A program made the translations under genes and the position numbers. Positions 49,420-58,084 of a stretch of 64,000 bases of DNA are shown here, piece by piece (position 1 is the stretch's first letter; every line of letters starts with the position of its first letter). Below the pieces are notes generated by a model that saw only the letters and a list, made by a program, of their open reading frames with translations, made no database searches and was not told where the DNA came from. Where the stretch lies: NCBI RefSeq assembly GCF_016863175.1, contig NZ_BOOJ01000052.1, positions 62,001 to 126,000 of the forward strand, given 5' to 3'. Origin of the DNA: Paraplanobispora siamensis (lineage in GTDB: Bacteria; Actinomycetota; Actinomycetes; Streptosporangiales; Streptosporangiaceae).

Positions 49420-51816
49420 ATGGAAATCCGTTCGATAGTGCGGCGACTGCTGCCCGGCCGGGGGCGTGTGGCGCCGGCCCGCACCGAACGCAAGGTCGTG
49501 CTGGCCGACTACTACGCCGCCATGGCCAGCGCAGGCCTGTACTCCACCTACCAGGCCCGGCCGTGGCCGGTGGAACGCGCGGTCGCTGAGGCCTATGAGC
49601 GCCTGGTCTATGTCTACAAGGCGGTCGAAGCCATCGCTGGGCACGCCTCCCGCCTGCCGTACCGGCTGCGCCAGGGCGAAGAGGTGCTGGACGACCACCC
49701 CATGTACGGGGTGCTCAACAAGCAGGCCAACCCGCTGGAGAGCGGCCAGCAGTTCCGCAAGAGGCTGGCCACGCAGATCCTGTTGTCCAAACGGGGCGCG
49801 TTCGTGGAGAAGACGCTGTCGGCCTCCGGCGCCGTGGTGCGGTTGGACCTGCTGCCGCCCGGCCGTACCTACCCGGTGCCCGGCACCGGCCAGACGCTGA
49901 TCGACCGGTTCGAAGTGCTGCGCGCAGACGGCACCCGCCAGCCGATCCCCGCGGAGAGGGTCATCTGGTTCAGGGAGCCGCACCCGCTGGATCCCTACAG
50001 CGGCGTCACCCCGCTGGAGGCGGCCGGCCTGTCGCTTGAACTGGACTTCTTCGCCCGCCTGTACAACGTCACCGCCCTGAAGAACGACGGCCGGCCCGGC
50101 GGCATCGTCGCCGTCGACGGGGAGCTGGACGACTGGGGCATGGCGGAGCTGCGCTCCCGCTTTGGCACCGGCCCCCAGGAGGCCGGGAAGCTGACGGTGA
50201 TCGAAGGACAGGTCTCCTACATCGACACCGCGGCCCGTCCCTCCGACATGGCGTATGCGGAGACGGCCAAGACCGCCAAGACGGAGATCTTGACGGCGTT
50301 CGGCGTCGGCGAATCAGTGATCGGGTACGCAGCCGACCGCACCTACGACAACGCTGAGGCTGAGCTATACAACTTCTGGACGATCACGATGCCGCCGTTC
50401 CTCACGCTGTTGGCGGCGGGGTTCGACGGCGACAGCGAAGATGAGCTGGATGGGTTCCTGGACACCTCCGATGTGGAGGTGCTGCAACGTGCCGCGGCGG
50501 CGCGCCGGGCCCAGGCGCTGGAGGAGTTCACCGCCGGGCTGATCAGCATCGATGAGTACCGGGAGCGGATCGGCCTGCGCCCCTTCGACATGCCCCGCAC
50601 CCGCGCCCTGTGGCTGCCGACCGGCAAGACGCTGGTGGCCACCAGCGACGCCGACCAGAAGGCGCTGGATGCCGAAGCCGCCGACAAGGTGCCGCCGGCG
50701 CTGGCGGCGAACATGGCTCCCGGCCGGCTGGCCGCGCTGCCGCCCGGCACCGGCAGCGACCGCGACGACGGAGACGGCGACGGGGCGCAGCAGGAAGAGC
50801 CGCAGGAGGCCGACGTGCCGAAGGCCGCGGCCGTGGTGGCCACCCGCCACCTGGGCCCGCCCGCCCCCGTCCTGGGCCCGGTGGCCACGACGGCCCGGCC
50901 GGTGCTGCGTCTGGTACGGCCCGCCCCGGCCGCCGCGCAGACCAAGGCCGCCGACCGCGCCTCTGAGCCGGACCCGGCCGCCTGGCAGCGGCTGGAGACC
51001 ACGCTGGCCGCCGCCATCACCACCATCATGCTGCGTCTGACGGAGCGCACCGCGGCCCGCCTGTCCTCCCCCCGCACCCGCAAGGGCACCCGCCACTGGG
51101 TGGCCGAACACGACGTCGACACCCGGGTGGGCACCAAGGCCGTCGATGCGGCCAGCGCGGTGGACGCGGGCCGCTGGCAGGAAGAGGTGGAACAAGCCAC
51201 CCACCCGATCCTGACGGCCGCCGCGGTGGCCGCCGCCGCCGCGCTGGTGGCCGACCTGGCCCCTGACGCCCCGGTCAGCTACGTGTTGGAGCCGCTGGTG
51301 GCCAGCGTCACGGCCATCCTGGGCGCCAGCGCCGCTGTGCAGGCCGAACGCCTGCGGGTGCTGATCGCCGATCTGGATTCCTCCGGCGCCGACATGGAGG
51401 CCATCACCGCCGCGGTGCGGCAGCGCGCACCGCAGCTGACCGACTGGGCGCAGCGGGTCGCCGTCCAGGCCGCCACCGTCACCATCAACGGCGCCCGGGA
51501 CAGTGCGGCGACCGCGCTGGTCAGCATCGGCCAGCCGATCGACAAGGTGTGGCGCTCCCGCCGCGATGAGCAGGTGCGCCCCACCCACCGGGCCGCGCAC
51601 GGCCAGGTTCAGCCGCTGGGTGAGTGGTTCGAAGTCGGAGCGGCGCTGCTGCGCTACCCCGGGGACCCGTCCGGGCCACCGGCGGAGACCTACGGCTGCC
51701 GCTGCTGGGTGATGCACCGCTCCCGCGTCAGCGGCCGGTTCGTGGCCGCGCCGGAGCGCACCCGCTTCACCCGTGCTGAGCGGGAAGCGGCCGACGCGGA
51801 ACGGCAGGCGTCGTGA
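49420..51816 (+). CDS. Portal protein fused to a MuF-like domain
   Basis: The product has 798 aa. Residues about 20-400 resemble an HK97-type portal (YVYKAVEAIAGHASRLPYRL, HPMYGVLNKQANPLESGQQF, VIWFREPHPLDPYSGVTPLE, ILTAFGVGESVIGYAADRTY). A disordered Pro/Ala-rich linker follows (about 420-520). The C-terminal 270 residues are a MuF-like head-morphogenesis domain ending with DEQVRPTHRAAHGQVQPLGE and YGCRCWVMHR. The portal dodecamer is the DNA gate; MuF domains are carried inside the head. Such fusions are known but not general. Confidence 0.87.
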   Translation: MEIRSIVRRLLPGRGRVAPARTERKVVLADYYAAMASAGLYSTYQARPWPVERAVAEAYERLVYVYKAVEAIAGHASRLPYRLRQGEEVLDDHPMYGVLNKQANPLESGQQFRKRLATQILLSKRGAFVEKTLSASGAVVRLDLLPPGRTYPVPGTGQTLIDRFEVLRADGTRQPIPAERVIWFREPHPLDPYSGVTPLEAAGLSLELDFFARLYNVTALKNDGRPGGIVAVDGELDDWGMAELRSRFGTGPQEAGKLTVIEGQVSYIDTAARPSDMAYAETAKTAKTEILTAFGVGESVIGYAADRTYDNAEAELYNFWTITMPPFLTLLAAGFDGDSEDELDGFLDTSDVEVLQRAAAARRAQALEEFTAGLISIDEYRERIGLRPFDMPRTRALWLPTGKTLVATSDADQKALDAEAADKVPPALAANMAPGRLAALPPGTGSDRDDGDGDGAQQEEPQEADVPKAAAVVATRHLGPPAPVLGPVATTARPVLRLVRPAPAAAQTKAADRASEPDPAAWQRLETTLAAAITTIMLRLTERTAARLSSPRTRKGTRHWVAEHDVDTRVGTKAVDAASAVDAGRWQEEVEQATHPILTAAAVAAAAALVADLAPDAPVSYVLEPLVASVTAILGASAAVQAERLRVLIADLDSSGADMEAITAAVRQRAPQLTDWAQRVAVQAATVTINGARDSAATALVSIGQPIDKVWRSRRDEQVRPTHRAAHGQVQPLGEWFEVGAALLRYPGDPSGPPAETYGCRCWVMHRSRVSGRFVAAPERTRFTRAEREAADAERQAS

Positions 51817-52034
51817 GCCGCCGGGCTGCCGTCCTGGCCGGCGCCGCCGTGCTGGCCGTCCTGGTGGTGTGGCTGCCACACCTGATGGCCGATGCCGCCC
51901 TGTACGGCCGGACGGCCAGCGCGGCCGACCGGGACGCCACCGTCGGGCAGATGCGCGGTTTCGTCACCGCGCTGCTGACGCTGGCCGCGGTCGCCGCTGG
52001 CGTCGGGGCGTACCTGACAAGACCGCGACGATAA
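51813..52034 (+). CDS. Small membrane protein after portal, 73 aa
   Basis: The GTG overlaps the portal stop. Two hydrophobic helices are seen (AVLAGAAVLAVLVVWLPHLM and FVTALLTLAAVAAGVGAYLT) separated by a short soluble loop, with a basic end. This topology is holin-like, although holins are usually near the endolysin; a pilot or channel function is another option. Confidence 0.58.
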   Translation: MSRRAAVLAGAAVLAVLVVWLPHLMADAALYGRTASAADRDATVGQMRGFVTALLTLAAVAAGVGAYLTRPRR

Positions 52035-52097
52035 GACCGGCATGCTGCGACGATCAGCCCTGCCACCCCCGACAGGCCCGTTTCAGTCAAGGGGTGG

Positions 52098-52571
52098 ATG
52101 ATGGCTCTGATCAGGGAAAACGGTACGGCGCTGGCCAAGGCGCCGGGCAACACCGTGCTGGAGCCGATCGCGGAGACCGACCCGCAGGTCCGCGTGAAGG
52201 TCAACGTGTATGAGCTGACGCCGTACGACAACGTGGAGTTCCCCACCCAGATGCGGCAGCTGCGCTTCCGGGAGGGGCAGATCATCCGGCAGAGCGAATG
52301 GGATGCCGAATTCGCCGCGCCCACCATCGCGGCCGTCTCCCCGGCCACCGGCCCGGCCGCGGGCGGCACCGTCATCACCATTACCGGCAGCGGGTTCACC
52401 GCCGATGCTGCCGTCACCGTCGACGGCGTGGCGGCCACCGCGGTCGACGTCGACACCGCCACCAAGCTCAAGTGCACGACCCCGGCCGGCAGCGCGGGCC
52501 CGGCCGACGTCGTGGTCACCACCGCGGGCGGGTCGGCGACCAAGGCGGGCGCCTTCACCTACACCGCCTGA
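52098..52571 (+). CDS. Head protein with IPT/TIG Ig-like domain, 157 aa
   Basis: An ATGATG start is used. The N-terminal 75 residues (VLEPIAETDPQVRVKVNVYE, FPTQMRQLRFREGQIIRQSE) are unrecognised. The rest (PTIAAVSPATGPAAGGTVIT, ITGSGFTADAAVTVDGVAAT) is a classic IPT/TIG Ig-like fold. Such domains decorate phage heads or tails and bind surfaces weakly. A terminator follows, so it ends the portal unit. Confidence 0.78.
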   Translation: MMALIRENGTALAKAPGNTVLEPIAETDPQVRVKVNVYELTPYDNVEFPTQMRQLRFREGQIIRQSEWDAEFAAPTIAAVSPATGPAAGGTVITITGSGFTADAAVTVDGVAATAVDVDTATKLKCTTPAGSAGPADVVVTTAGGSATKAGAFTYTA

Positions 52572-52584
52572 GTCTGCACACAGA

Positions 52585-52616
52585 TCGACCCCCGGCGCCC
52601 AGACGCCGGGGGTCGA
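52585..52616 (+). terminator. Intrinsic terminator after Ig-like gene
   Basis: TCGACCCCCGGCG and CGCCGGGGGTCGA pair perfectly around a 6 nt loop. Confidence 0.65.
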
Positions 52617-52726
52617 CCACAGAAGACGGAAACCAGCCCTCCTGATCGTTGCCGCAGACTGGGTCCGTGCTCTCACGGTAGCGGCGCGGGCCGCTGCGGC
52701 GCAGCCGATTCCCCCTCCCCCTATTC

Positions 52727-52744
52727 GCTAAGTACCCGTACTAT
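52727..52744 (+). promoter_or_regulatory. Early-type promoter motif inside the head region
   Basis: GCTAAGTACCCGTACTAT. The -35 is not clear. It drives the single gene 52777-53367. Confidence 0.68.
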
Positions 52745-52765
52745 GGTGGTGAGCGAACCCACCAT
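52743..52765 (+). promoter_or_regulatory. Leader hairpin with GAGCGA loop
   Basis: ATGGTGG - TGAGCGAAC - CCACCAT has a perfect 7 bp stem, just before CAGGAGAG. Confidence 0.68.
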
Positions 52766-52776
52766 CAGGAGAGTCC

Positions 52777-53367
52777 ATGTACCCCCACCAGATCCACCCG
52801 CTGGTCATGCATGCCGTCCTCGACGCCGTCCGGGCGCACCTGGAGGCCGAAGGCGCCACGATGACCGCAGAAACCATCGCCTTCGATCGCCGCTCCGGCC
52901 GCCTGACCGTGAACCTGCCCGGCGGCACCTGCTTTCGCGTCACCACCGCGGTGCAGGCGGTCGCGCCCGCCTGCCGGGCCCGGCTGCGCGACCTGACCAC
53001 GGAATACTGGTTGGAGGGTGAAGAGCTGCACTCCCGGCCGATCGGCAGTGACCGTGAGGGCCGTCCGGTTCAGATGTCCAGCACGCAGATCCCCGTCGAC
53101 GACCACGACGCCTACGACCTGTTCAGCCACCACCTGGCGGTGCGCTCCTACCTGATGCGCATCGACCAGGGCCACTACAAGCCGCTGGGCATGACGCACC
53201 TGGCCCACAGCGGCGTCATGTACTGGCTGGAGGGCGATGACCTGGTGGGCTGCCCGATCGGCATGCTGGGTGATCTGCCCATCACGCACGCCTGCCGGGC
53301 GAGTGGCGCCGCGCTGACCGGCCTGCTGGCCGACATCGCCGCCGTGCTGCGCCAGCGCGCAGCCTAG
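52777..53367 (+). CDS. Hypothetical early-type gene embedded among head genes, 196 aa
   Basis: The ATG follows ATCAGGAGAGTCC. The product has two similar halves around WLEGEELHSRPIGSDREG and YWLEGDDLVGCPIGMLGD, suggesting an internal duplication. No family is recognised. Its promoter and leader are of the accessory type, so it is a 'moron'-like insertion between the Ig-like gene and the protease. Confidence 0.62.
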   Translation: MYPHQIHPLVMHAVLDAVRAHLEAEGATMTAETIAFDRRSGRLTVNLPGGTCFRVTTAVQAVAPACRARLRDLTTEYWLEGEELHSRPIGSDREGRPVQMSSTQIPVDDHDAYDLFSHHLAVRSYLMRIDQGHYKPLGMTHLAHSGVMYWLEGDDLVGCPIGMLGDLPITHACRASGAALTGLLADIAAVLRQRAA

Positions 53368-53370
53368 GGC

Positions 53371-53400
53371 GCGACCTTACCTCCGACGCCCCTCTACCTT
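53371..53400 (+). promoter_or_regulatory. Late-type promoter motif before protease
   Basis: GCGACCTTA, 14 nt, CTACCTT. Confidence 0.65.
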
Positions 53401-53453
53401 GCGATTACCACGCGCACCCACCCCCGCGGACGTGTGCAAGGGGAGGGGCGTTC

Positions 53454-55286
53454 GTGCGCCTGGAAATCAAGACCGCCACCGCGGCGGCCGACACCGAACT
53501 GCTGGGTGCCGACGATGAAACCGGCGTCGTGGAAGCCATCGTGTCGGTGACCGGCGTCGTCGACTCCGACAACGACGTCATCGAGCCGGGCGTGTATGCC
53601 GAATCGCTGGCCCGCCGGCACCCGAAGGGGATCTTCTCTCACGACTGGAAGAAGTGGGCCAGCCGCACTGAGGTGATCGAAGAGTGGCTGCCCGGGGATC
53701 CGCGGCTGCCGAAGACCACCAAGAACGGCCAGCCGTGGCCTGCGCAAGCGGGCGCGCTGTACGTCAAGACCCGCTACAACCTGGACACCACCACCGGTCG
53801 CGACGCCTACCACGACGTGAAGTTTTTCAGCGAGGTCGGGCAGTGTGAGTGGAGCATCGGCTACCGGGTGCCGCGCGGCAAGGGAGTGCGCGGCAAGGAC
53901 GGTATCCGCCGCATCAAGGGCATCGATCTGTTCGAATACTCACCGGTGCTGTTCGGCGCCAACAGCCAGACCGGCACCCTGGCGGTCAAGGCCATCGGCA
54001 CGGCCGACGGCGACGACGCCGCCTATGAGCCGATCGAGGTCAAGGCCGCCGACAGCCAGGACCGTGCCCCGGTGCAGGACCCCGGCGCCGGCGGGGAGGC
54101 CGACGCCGCCTCCAGCGCCGACGCCGACCCCGCCGGCGAAGACGAACCGGTCGATGAGGCGGAGCTGCACGCCGCCGTCGCACAGCTGGATGAGGCGGAG
54201 CTGACCGAAGGCGCCGCGCATGCTCCCGTCGACGATCCGGACCCCGAACCTCAGGGCGGTGCCGATGACGACCCGGCCGACAGCGACGACGCCGACGACC
54301 ACAGCGGTGACGGCCCGCAGGACGAAGCGGCCGATTCGCAGGCCGCAGCGGACAGCGCGACCGTACCGGACAGCAGCGACGCCCCGCAGGACGGGCCGGC
54401 GGACGGGACCAAGGGCGGGGCGCCCGGCGTGGCCGACACCCCGGCTGACGCCGCCGCGGTCGCCCGGCTGAAGCGCTGGTACATCCGGGGAGAGGGCGCG
54501 GCGAAGATCCGCTGGAACACGCCGGGCGCGTTCGACCGGTGCGTGCGCATCGCCTCTCAGCACATGCCGCCGGAGAAGGCCAAGGGGTTCTGTGCCAACG
54601 TGCACAAGGCGGCCACCGGCCGCTGGCCGGGCGCCAACCGTGACGGCAAGGACGCCGGCCAGGCGGTGGAGTCCACGCGCGGGCTGTACCTGCCCGACAG
54701 CTACGAAGAGCGGCGCGACGCGCTACGGGAGCTGGCGGCCAAGATGCTGGGGGTGCCGATCAGCCACACTGACGTCGTGGCGACCTGGATGGACCGGGTC
54801 GTGGTGACCACCCTGGCCGACGGCGGAGTCAAGTCGTTCGAACTGCCCTACACCGCCAGTGCCGGCGGCGGGCTGCTGGTCGGTCAGCCGGTGCCGGTGG
54901 AGGTCAGCGTCTGGGTGGACGGCGATGCCGACGCGCCCCTGCCGTACGCGGCGATGATCGAAGAGGCGGCCGACGGGCTGAAGACGCTGCTGCGCCACCA
55001 GGAGAGCAAGGCGGGCCGGGTGCTGTCGACGACCAACGCCAAGCGGCTGGTGGCGGCGGTGGAGCAGATCGTGATGGTGCTCAAGGCCGCCGGGCTGAGC
55101 ATCAACGACAAGCCGCGGGTGGAGGAGCAGGAGAGCGCGCCGGAGGCGCCGGACTCCACTGCGCCGTCGGCGCGTGCCGTCAAGGACGCCAGGGCCGACG
55201 CAGACCAGGTAGTCGTGGTGAATGAGCAGATGCAAGCCAGGGTGGCGGAGATCCTGGCCGCAGCGAAGGCGGTTCAGCCGGTGTGA
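53454..55286 (+). CDS. Prohead protease with long C-terminal extension
   Basis: The product has 610 aa. The N-terminal 180 residues are an HK97-type serine protease: GVVEAIVSVTGVVDSDNDVI, the His in KGIFSHDWKK, the Ser in VGQCEWSIGYRVP, and the end of the core IDLFEYSPVLFGAN. A strongly acidic low-complexity region (about 190-340) resembles a scaffold. A further module (VRIASQHMPPEKAKGFCANV, HKAATGRWPG) and a helical end follow. It probably combines protease and scaffold roles in capsid assembly. The GTG follows AAGGGGAGGGG. Confidence 0.84.
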   Translation: MRLEIKTATAAADTELLGADDETGVVEAIVSVTGVVDSDNDVIEPGVYAESLARRHPKGIFSHDWKKWASRTEVIEEWLPGDPRLPKTTKNGQPWPAQAGALYVKTRYNLDTTTGRDAYHDVKFFSEVGQCEWSIGYRVPRGKGVRGKDGIRRIKGIDLFEYSPVLFGANSQTGTLAVKAIGTADGDDAAYEPIEVKAADSQDRAPVQDPGAGGEADAASSADADPAGEDEPVDEAELHAAVAQLDEAELTEGAAHAPVDDPDPEPQGGADDDPADSDDADDHSGDGPQDEAADSQAAADSATVPDSSDAPQDGPADGTKGGAPGVADTPADAAAVARLKRWYIRGEGAAKIRWNTPGAFDRCVRIASQHMPPEKAKGFCANVHKAATGRWPGANRDGKDAGQAVESTRGLYLPDSYEERRDALRELAAKMLGVPISHTDVVATWMDRVVVTTLADGGVKSFELPYTASAGGGLLVGQPVPVEVSVWVDGDADAPLPYAAMIEEAADGLKTLLRHQESKAGRVLSTTNAKRLVAAVEQIVMVLKAAGLSINDKPRVEEQESAPEAPDSTAPSARAVKDARADADQVVVVNEQMQARVAEILAAAKAVQPV

Positions 55287-55295
55287 GTCCGGTGC

Positions 55296-55352
55296 GGGCC
55301 CCGCGGGCGGACGGTGGAGTTCCCCCTTCACCGTCCTGCTGCCGCGGGGCCC
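55296..55352 (+). terminator. Terminator after protease gene
   Basis: GGGCCCCGCGG and CCGCGGGGCCC enclose an inner stem GACGGTG/CACCGTC; GTCTTATC follows. Confidence 0.7.
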
Positions 55353-55364
55353 GTCTTATCCCCC

Positions 55365-55523
55365 ATGCGCCTGGCCGGTGCGGCCCGGTGCGGAGTGCCC
55401 CCCCGGACGTTCCGCACGGTCGCGATGGACGCTGGCGAAGGTGGGTGTGATCGGGTGCCTTCGCGTGACGTCGTGGCCGTCGCCGGTCGGGCGGACGAGA
55501 TGGCCGTCCCGGCGATGCGCTGA
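55365..55523 (+). CDS. Possible small protein between protease and capsid genes, 52 aa
   Basis: ATG at 55365 starts a short frame (MRLAGAARCGVPPRTFRTVA...) with codon use like real genes but with no ribosome-binding site. It lies directly behind a terminator. It could be coincidental. The remainder of the 500 nt gap holds the palindrome at 55585 and the capsid promoter. Confidence 0.28.
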   Translation: MRLAGAARCGVPPRTFRTVAMDAGEGGCDRVPSRDVVAVAGRADEMAVPAMR

Positions 55524-55584
55524 CGCTCACAGTAACGACGCTGTCACCGAACGCATATGACCTTTCCTGCATTTCAAACATCGG

Positions 55585-55624
55585 ATTTCGTATTCAGATA
55601 CGACGTCGTATCTGAATACGAAAT
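55585..55624. repeat. Perfect 40 bp AT-rich palindrome upstream of capsid promoter
   Basis: Two 20 bp arms without spacer: ATTTCGTATTCAGATACGAC is followed directly by its exact reverse complement. It is far richer in A/T than the surroundings and is followed by ATATTTTTG. It may be a terminator, a protein site or a replication/recombination signal. Confidence 0.8.
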
Positions 55625-55651
55625 ATTTTTGCGGATTTCCGCAGGTAGGGC

Positions 55652-55681
55652 GCGACGTTAACACCCAGCGATCTCTACGGT
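55652..55681 (+). promoter_or_regulatory. Late-type promoter motif before major capsid gene
   Basis: GCGACGTTA, 14 nt, CTACGGT. This is one of the best copies. Confidence 0.72.
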
Positions 55682-55794
55682 CAGCCGTGATCGTGTCGTC
55701 CCCGTGCTGACGGGGCGAACGGCGAACACCCCCGCGTGTTCCGCGGCCAGCGCACCCCACAGCGCCCCGGCCGCCGTTCGCTGTGGAGCAGCAC

Positions 55795-57126
55795 ATGAAG
55801 TCGACCACGGCGGTCAAGGACCGCCTCAAGGACCTCAACACCGCCCTGGCCGCCAAGGCCGAAGAGATCGACCAGTACGCCAAGGCCTGGAAGGACGAAA
55901 CGGGCGAAGGCCATTTCGTCATCGGCACCGGTGAGTACGCCAAGTTCGCCAAGGCGGTCAACGACGCCGACGAGATCCGCCAGGCCATCGTCGTGGCCCA
56001 GAAGGGCCTGGGCGTCTTCTCCTTCATGACCGACCCGGCCGGGCCCGCCCCGGCCGCCGGCACCGACCAGGTCCAGCAGCAGCACGCCCTGATCGCCGCC
56101 AAGTCCCTGGCCGACGAATGGCTGGCCAGTGAGGCGTTCTCGGAGATGCGGGAGTCCGGCTGGCGCCGCTTCGGCCAGATCGCCGGATTCGAAAAGGGCC
56201 TGGCCTCCTTCCAGGTCAAGGACGTCTTCTCCGCGATGGCGGGCAACATCACCCTGCCCGCGCTGGGCCGCCAGGAGAACCTGGGCCTGACCCCGCGCAT
56301 GCTGCGGCCCGGCCGCGTGAGGGATCTCTTCCCGGCGGAGCGGACCACGGCGAACCTGCTGTGGGGTATCCGCGAGACCGGGTTCACCAACCGCGCCGCC
56401 GCGGTGCCGGAGCGACGCGCCGCCAACGGCGTCGACGCCCCCACCGGCGGCCCGACCGACGTCTACGGCCTCAAGCCGCGCTCCGACCTGACCGTTGTGC
56501 CCGTTTCGTACCCGATCGCCACCATCGCCCACATCATGTACGCCCACCGCAACACCCTGGAGGATGAGCCGCGCCTGCGCGGGCTGATCGACAGGGACAT
56601 GATCGACGGCATCAAGATGCAGGAAGACTGGCAGATCCTCTACGGCGACGGCGTCGGCGAGAACCTGACGGGCCTGTTCAACACCTCCGGCGTGCAGACC
56701 TACACCGGCAACTCCGCCGACAGCCTCTCCGCCCAGGTCCGCCGCGCCATGACCCGGTCGATCCTGGCCTACTTCATGCCCAACGGCGTGGTCATGCACC
56801 CGCTGGACTGGGAGAACCTGGAACTGGAGAAGGACGCCAACGGCGCCTACGTCATCGCCGTCTCCGTCGCCGTCGGCGGCGAGAAGCGCGTGTGGCGCCT
56901 GGACGTCGTCGACACCCCGGCCATCCAGGAAGGCCGCTTCGTACTGGGCGCCTGGGGCACCGGCGCCAAGCTCTACGACCGTGAGCAGGTCAACATTCAA
57001 GTTTCGACTGAGAACAGGGACATGTTCGAAAGAAACGCCGTGACGATTCGCTGCGAAGAGCGAGTAGGGCTCGTGGTGGATAGGCCCGAGAGCTTCGTTA
57101 TCGGCACCTTCACCGAACCGGCGTAG
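55795..57126 (+). CDS. Major capsid protein (HK97 fold)
   Basis: The product (443 aa) starts at ATG 55795 with GGAG 6 nt upstream; a GTG at 55783 is in frame. The N-terminal 110 residues are helical and charged (VKDRLKDLNTALAAKAEEID), a delta domain likely removed by the protease. The rest shows HK97-type features: IRETGFTNRAAAVPERRAAN, MQEDWQILYGDGVGENLTGL, FNTSGVQTYTG and the P-domain end NIQVSTENRDMFERNAVTIR then CEERVGLVVDRPESFV. It builds the icosahedral head. Confidence 0.93.
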   Translation: MKSTTAVKDRLKDLNTALAAKAEEIDQYAKAWKDETGEGHFVIGTGEYAKFAKAVNDADEIRQAIVVAQKGLGVFSFMTDPAGPAPAAGTDQVQQQHALIAAKSLADEWLASEAFSEMRESGWRRFGQIAGFEKGLASFQVKDVFSAMAGNITLPALGRQENLGLTPRMLRPGRVRDLFPAERTTANLLWGIRETGFTNRAAAVPERRAANGVDAPTGGPTDVYGLKPRSDLTVVPVSYPIATIAHIMYAHRNTLEDEPRLRGLIDRDMIDGIKMQEDWQILYGDGVGENLTGLFNTSGVQTYTGNSADSLSAQVRRAMTRSILAYFMPNGVVMHPLDWENLELEKDANGAYVIAVSVAVGGEKRVWRLDVVDTPAIQEGRFVLGAWGTGAKLYDREQVNIQVSTENRDMFERNAVTIRCEERVGLVVDRPESFVIGTFTEPA

Positions 57127-57145
57127 CCGTCTTCCGCTCCCCCTG

Positions 57146-57179
57146 CTGCGGGCCCTGGCCGTACGGCCAGGGCCCGCAG
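57146..57179. terminator. Bidirectional terminator
   Basis: CTGCGGGCCCTGGCC and GGCCAGGGCCCGCAG form a 15 bp stem with a GTAC loop between the capsid (+) and GntR (-) genes. Confidence 0.72.
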
Positions 57180-57222
57180 CGCAGGTCAAGCAAGCCAGGA
57201 ATGATGTTGACCGCAGGTTTGC

Positions 57223-57981
57223 CTATGCGATCAGGCTGACGTTCTCCAGCCGGAAGCGGGTGCGCACTGCGGTGATGCGCAGCACCTCCATGGGGGTGCC
57301 GTCGGCGGTGAACGACACCCGCTCCACCACCGTCACCGCCTCAGTCCGCAGGCCCAGCTCCGCCGCCTCCTCCGGGGTCGGCTGGCGGGACTCCAGGGCG
57401 ACCGCGCAGCGGGTCAGCTGCACCCCCAGGCTGGCCAGCAGGCCGTAGACGCCGCCTTCGACGCGGCCGGGCCGCTCCAGCGCGGTGCCGGCGGCCAGGC
57501 TGGCGTGCGGGTAGTAGGCGTGCTGGATCTGCACCGGCCGCTCATCGATGGTGGCGTGCCGGGTCCGGCGCACCACCAGTTCCCCGGCGGCCATCCCCAG
57601 TAGTGCGGCGACGTCGGCGCCGGCCGATTCGGTGACCACTTCGATGGCCTTCATGTCGCCGTTGATGCCCTGGGCGGCGCAGGCGGTCTGCCAGGGGCCG
57701 CCGACCGGCCCGCCGCCGCCGGGGACGTTGACCCGGCTCCACACTGACAGGTCGAAGTCGACTGCGCGTCGGTCCAGCACGATGGTGCCCCGGCCGCGTT
57801 CGGGCCGGACCAGTCCTTCGTTCTCCAGGATGCGCAACGCCTGGGACACCATGGTCTTGGCGATGTCGTAGCGCTGCGCCAGCGCGCTGATGGGCGGGAT
57901 GGCCTCTCCTGGGGCGTAGAGGCCGCCCAGGATGTCGCGGCGGAGGTCGTCGGCGAGTTGTTGGTACCGGGCCACCATCAT
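57223..57981 (-). CDS. Second GntR/HutC-family regulator
   Basis: The product (252 aa) has a GntR winged helix (YQQLADDLRRDILGGLYAPG, IPPISALAQRYDIAKTMVSQ, LRILENEGLVRPERGRGTIV) and a UTRA-like domain (VVRRTRHATIDERPVQIQHA, YYPHASL). It is a relative of the GntR gene at 16209. The ATG at 57981 follows GGGAG. It is divergent from 58085, with a 16 bp palindrome between them (58050-58065), the classical layout of a GntR repressor and its operator. A host-derived control switch inside the head region is unusual. Confidence 0.85.
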   Translation of the reverse strand: MMVARYQQLADDLRRDILGGLYAPGEAIPPISALAQRYDIAKTMVSQALRILENEGLVRPERGRGTIVLDRRAVDFDLSVWSRVNVPGGGGPVGGPWQTACAAQGINGDMKAIEVVTESAGADVAALLGMAAGELVVRRTRHATIDERPVQIQHAYYPHASLAAGTALERPGRVEGGVYGLLASLGVQLTRCAVALESRQPTPEEAAELGLRTEAVTVVERVSFTADGTPMEVLRITAVRTRFRLENVSLIA

Positions 57982-58049
57982 GTGTCGCTCCCGCCTATGC
58001 CCGGCCGCTGACTTGACCCCGTAGGGCGCTGTCAGGGACACTCACCATC

Positions 58050-58065
58050 AAAGTCATATGACTTT
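58050..58065. promoter_or_regulatory. Palindromic operator candidate for GntR
   Basis: AAAGTCATATGACTTT, a perfect 16 bp palindrome between divergent genes. A half-like copy (CATATGACCTTTC) is at about 55554-55566, upstream of the capsid promoter. Confidence 0.6.
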
Positions 58066-58084
58066 CACTGTAGCGGGAGAAGCG

